8,598 nucleotides of DNA from Cytophagaceae bacterium (lineage in GTDB: Bacteria > Bacteroidota > Bacteroidia > Cytophagales > Flexibacteraceae), in the NCBI GenBank assembly GCA_947464365.1, contig CANHWS010000144.1, positions 1 through 8,598 on the forward strand, read 5' to 3'. The position numbers were made by a program, and so were the translations under genes. The notes under the pieces were generated by a model. The model did not search any database and was not told where the DNA came from. It was given only the letters and a program-made list of their open reading frames with translations. Positions within the stretch are counted from its first letter, which is position 1; every line of letters begins with the position of its first letter. Below, in pieces: positions 6,049 through 8,598 of the stretch.

Positions 6049-7965
6049 CTAAAGGGTATTGATCTCGGCTAGTTCTTGGCCAAAGCCAGAGCTCAGGATC
6101 GGGAATCGGTACCAACTCCTAGGATCAATATTGAAGTCATCAAGGTGGAAACTTGGGGCAAGCCTTTCGCGCTTCCATTGGTTGCGGGTCCAAAGTCGGT
6201 AGAATCGCAAGACGGAAGTTTTGATGACCTCGGGTGTATAATCTGCACGGCTCAAAAGTGTCTCATACACCAAATTAGGTGATTTTCGCTCCTTGATGGC
6301 AAGCCGTTCGATGGCCGCTAGCAGAGGATAGGGCATCAGGTCTTTTTCGTCCGTTTGGGCATTTTCGGCTGGGCGGAGCTCGGCGGTAGGTTCCAAACCA
6401 TTGACGAATCTTAGCCCGTGATAGCCTAGGTGGCGCTCTGCCCAGCGCAGCCAATGCCTGATAAAATCCTTGTCGATTCCAGCAATTGGTGCTAGGCTTC
6501 CACTTGTGTCACCATCCATCGTCGCATAGCCAACATCACCTTCTGATCGGTTACTGGTTGTCAACAAGAGGCCACCAGATAAGTTGGTCAGCATCCAGAT
6601 ATAAGGTGAGCGAGCACGGGCCTGCACATTCTGGAGGGCAATATCGTCTTGTTCCCAAGTCAAGGGCCGGCCCATTGTTTTGGCCATGGTTTCGCTGATT
6701 CTGACTACCGTGTCATCCACCGCCCAGTGATGAAACTGCGCTTCCAAACTATGGGCTAGTTGTTCGGCTGCCTCTAGCGTGGCAGGCCCACTATTGCGTG
6801 TTGACTGATAGGCCGTTATCAGCAACTGATTCACTATCTGTTGAATGGGGGTATCTGCTTCGAGTGAAAGTTGCAAATTTCGACCAAATTTTACGGCCCC
6901 CAGCTCCTGCACACCACGCTTGATGAACTCAGCTACCAAGACCGCACAGGTGCTGCTATCAGCCCCTCCACTAAGGGAAAGAACATAGTTCCTAGCTCGG
7001 CTTTTGCGCAGATAGTCATAAAGCCCTAGGCAAGCCGCCGCGGTGAACTCCTCTTCTTTTGTAGTATTAGCATTGAGTACTGTTGGGTGCGACACCTGAC
7101 CAATCGAGGTCTGGTCAATGACGTCCGCCCAAGCAAGGCTTACCAAATGATAGCCTAGTCGAGGACCACTACAGACCACATGTCCACGGAATCCGATAAT
7201 AACATCGCCATCATAAATGATCCGGCCCGCCTCGTTCCCTAACTGGTTAACATAGATATAGAGTCCGTCAACAAGTCGGCTACCTTCGGCCACTAGGTCA
7301 AAACGCTCTTGTTGTTTGCCAAAGCTAAAATGGCTGGCACTTGGGTTTGCCACCAGTTTGATGCCATCCTGACCTAATTGGATGGCAGGTCGTCGATCGT
7401 CTTGCCAAGCATCCTCGCAGATCTCAAAACCAAGTTGGTATGTTTGCTCATTAATTGTAAACGACGGCACCACATCTCCAACCTCGAAGCTTTGGCCGGC
7501 TCTTGTAACTTGGTCGATCTGACCTGCAGGCCAAGGCTCAAACCACCTTGGTTCATAATGAACCCCATCTTTAGGCAAAAACATCTTGAGCCTGATGGAC
7601 ACGATAGCACCATTACTTAAAAGTGCAGCACCATTGTATTTTGCCCCGTGGTGCAAAATTGGCAGGCCCACAATTACCGCAATATTCTCGGTGTAGGGTA
7701 GGAGCTTGACCAATTCGGCAAAGGCTTGGTCATAAACCCAATCTGACAGAAAAAGATCTTCGCAACCATAGCCCGTGATCGTTAGCTCAGGCAGGCACAA
7801 TAGCCTAACGCCAACCTCTTTTGCTTGCCTAATGGCCTCCAAGATATTGGTTGTATTATGGCCCCAATCTAGCGGGGTTTGATTTAAGGCTGCCCCGCCA
7901 ACACGTAATACGTCTGGAGTACGAGGAACCGATGTGATGAAGTCGATATTGGTGCTGAGTTCCAT
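6049..7965 (-). CDS. nadE: Glutamine-dependent NAD+ synthetase
   Basis: The enzyme makes NAD+ from nicotinate adenine dinucleotide, ATP and glutamine, the last step of NAD synthesis in the cytosol. At 638 residues it has two domains. The N-terminal nitrilase-type glutaminase (about 20-290) shows the triad Glu60 (CLPELTITGYG), Lys127 (RLKMFLPKDG) and nucleophile Cys183 (GFEICEDAW), so it should release ammonia from glutamine. The C-terminal synthetase (about 310-600) has the pyrophosphate-binding P-loop LSGGADSS (331-338), QNVQARARSPYIW (445-457), TTSNRSEGDVGY (469-480) and DGDTSGSLAPI (484-494). The length fits the long two-domain form. The start at 7965 is an ATG with A/T-rich sequence before it; the conserved fold begins near residue 20. 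It is divergent from the TatD gene (190-base gap) and is followed on its own strand by the ABC ATPase after 193 bases, too far to assume one operon. Confidence 0.98.
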   Translation of the reverse strand: MELSTNIDFITSVPRTPDVLRVGGAALNQTPLDWGHNTTNILEAIRQAKEVGVRLLCLPELTITGYGCEDLFLSDWVYDQAFAELVKLLPYTENIAVIVGLPILHHGAKYNGAALLSNGAIVSIRLKMFLPKDGVHYEPRWFEPWPAGQIDQVTRAGQSFEVGDVVPSFTINEQTYQLGFEICEDAWQDDRRPAIQLGQDGIKLVANPSASHFSFGKQQERFDLVAEGSRLVDGLYIYVNQLGNEAGRIIYDGDVIIGFRGHVVCSGPRLGYHLVSLAWADVIDQTSIGQVSHPTVLNANTTKEEEFTAAACLGLYDYLRKSRARNYVLSLSGGADSSTCAVLVAEFIKRGVQELGAVKFGRNLQLSLEADTPIQQIVNQLLITAYQSTRNSGPATLEAAEQLAHSLEAQFHHWAVDDTVVRISETMAKTMGRPLTWEQDDIALQNVQARARSPYIWMLTNLSGGLLLTTSNRSEGDVGYATMDGDTSGSLAPIAGIDKDFIRHWLRWAERHLGYHGLRFVNGLEPTAELRPAENAQTDEKDLMPYPLLAAIERLAIKERKSPNLVYETLLSRADYTPEVIKTSVLRFYRLWTRNQWKRERLAPSFHLDDFNIDPRSWYRFPILSSGFGQELAEINTL

Positions 7966-7992
7966 AAACTTTGTGTGCGATTGCCCTGATGA

Positions 7993-8027
7993 TTTGACCC
8001 ATATTGGTCTGTCAACTTAAGGTCAAA
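7993..8027. repeat. Inverted repeat in the nadE-tatD divergent region
   Basis: TTTGACC (7993-7999) and GGTCAAA (8021-8027) are perfect 7-base inverted arms 21 bases apart. A third copy of the core, GTCAA, sits between them at 8011-8015. The position, 28 to 62 bases before nadE, fits an operator. The spacer is too long for a simple tight hairpin. It may equally be chance. Confidence 0.35.
7998..8026 (-). promoter_or_regulatory. Possible nadE promoter
   Basis: On the minus strand TTGACC (8026-8021) and TATGGG (8003-7998) are exactly 17 bases apart. They would start a transcript about 25 bases before the nadE ATG. The -35-like half is good and the -10-like half is poor. Neither matches the Bacteroidota -7 pattern TAnnTTTG, so this is tentative. 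The same bases belong to the inverted repeat TTTGACC (7993-7999) / GGTCAAA (8021-8027). Confidence 0.25.
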
Positions 8028-8139
8028 ACGGACCTGATACGCGTAAAGATGCCACAATAGAAGGAATCGACCCCGCAAAAAAAAGCCCAAAAACAGACTT
8101 TATGGCCTTTTAGGGTGGTAAGGCCGCAAATCTGGGTGT

Positions 8140-8147
8140 TAACTTTG
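8140..8147 (+). promoter_or_regulatory. TAnnTTTG match before the TatD gene
   Basis: TAACTTTG at 8140-8147 is an exact match to the Bacteroidota -7 promoter pattern TAnnTTTG. It ends only 8 bases before the ATG at 8156, so transcription from it would give an almost leaderless message. No TTG stands at the usual distance upstream (around 8117-8120 reads GGTA). Weak evidence. Confidence 0.2.
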
Positions 8148-8155
8148 CGCCTGCT

Positions 8156-8598
8156 ATGCTGATCGAAACCCACGCCCATCTATACGACAAAAGCTTTAAG
8201 GTGGATATGTCCGAGCTAATGGCTCGTGGCCATGAGGCAGGTTTGTCCGAGATCATGATGCCGAACATTGACCACACTAGTATCGATGCCATGCTCGAGC
8301 TCGAGCTGGCTTGGGCTAACCCTGCAAACGGACCAGTGGCAAAGTCCATGATGGGACTACATCCTTGTTACGTCAAGAAGGGCTTCGAACAAGAACTCTA
8401 TTTGATCGAATCTTGGGTGCAAAAACGCACGTGGCTAGCAATCGGAGAGATTGGCACAGACCTATTTTGGGACAAATCCACATGGGATATCCAGGTAGAA
8501 GCCTTTAATATCCAGTGCCAATGGGCCCTTGACCTAGGTCGCCCAGTCGTGATCCATTGCCGTGAATCCGTTCGCCAAACCATTGAGCTAGTTAGGCC
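8156..8598 (+). CDS. TatD-family metal-dependent hydrolase (deoxyribonuclease), N-terminal part
   Basis: The frame is open from the ATG at 8156 to the right edge (147 codons plus two bases), so the gene is truncated by the window; complete TatD proteins have about 250-265 residues. TatD-family enzymes are amidohydrolase-fold metalloenzymes, several with 3'-5' exonuclease or deoxyribonuclease activity. Visible metal-site motifs are THAH (His6, His8), GLHP (67-70), AIGEIGTDLFWD with Glu98 (95-106) and VIHCRES with His134 (132-138), in the correct order and spacing. Residue 4 is Glu where many relatives have Asp before the THxH motif, a conservative change. It is divergent from nadE. The exact substrate is not known for most bacterial members. 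It could be assigned tatD, or one of the related paralogues (YcfH/YjjV type), only with the full sequence. Confidence 0.92.
   Translation, partial: MLIETHAHLYDKSFKVDMSELMARGHEAGLSEIMMPNIDHTSIDAMLELELAWANPANGPVAKSMMGLHPCYVKKGFEQELYLIESWVQKRTWLAIGEIGTDLFWDKSTWDIQVEAFNIQCQWALDLGRPVVIHCRESVRQTIELVR

Noticed and set aside
7884..8090. Minus-strand open frame across the nadE start
   Set aside because: It overlaps the nadE coding region in another frame, has no family resemblance, and would cover the likely nadE promoter.

Overview
The window reads as an ordinary chromosomal segment of a Bacteroidota bacterium, possibly from the Saprospiria/Chitinophagia side of the phylum. The phylum call rests on three things. 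First, the genes lack clear Shine-Dalgarno sequences. Second, several proteins look like Bacteroidota versions as I remember them: a HemB with an aspartate-type metal loop, a Fur-family regulator with a C-x2-C...YCLE zinc region, a TatD protein with an IGEIGTDLFWD motif, and a long two-domain NAD synthetase of about 640 residues. Third, base composition is balanced rather than extreme. No ranking below phylum can be defended from the sequence alone.

Layout. The plus strand from 1 to 4871 carries the 3' end of rsmH (16S rRNA methyltransferase), eno (enolase, followed by a clear intrinsic terminator), a secreted PQQ-type sugar dehydrogenase, hemB (porphobilinogen synthase) and a Fur-family metalloregulator with no ATG start. 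The minus strand from 7965 down to 4914 carries nadE (glutamine-dependent NAD+ synthetase) and then an ABC-transporter ATPase with no permease beside it. It converges on the Fur gene across only 42 bases. On the far right a TatD-family metal-dependent hydrolase starts on the plus strand, divergent from nadE, and runs off the window edge.

How the genes relate. Most are housekeeping genes without an obvious shared pathway: ribosome modification, glycolysis, haem synthesis, NAD synthesis. The dehydrogenase, hemB and fur genes lie close together on one strand (38 bases between the first two) and may be co-transcribed. A metalloregulator next to a haem-synthesis gene would fit iron-linked control, but that is inference. 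The intergenic stretches are short (42 to 217 bases). They contain no tRNA, rRNA, CRISPR array, insertion sequence or prophage gene that I can recognise. I found no convincing undescribed system. The second-look items are modest: the non-ATG regulator start, the orphan ATPase, a recurring CCAAT...GGTC-like motif in several intergenic gaps, and inverted repeats in gaps beside nadE, the ATPase gene and the dehydrogenase gene.
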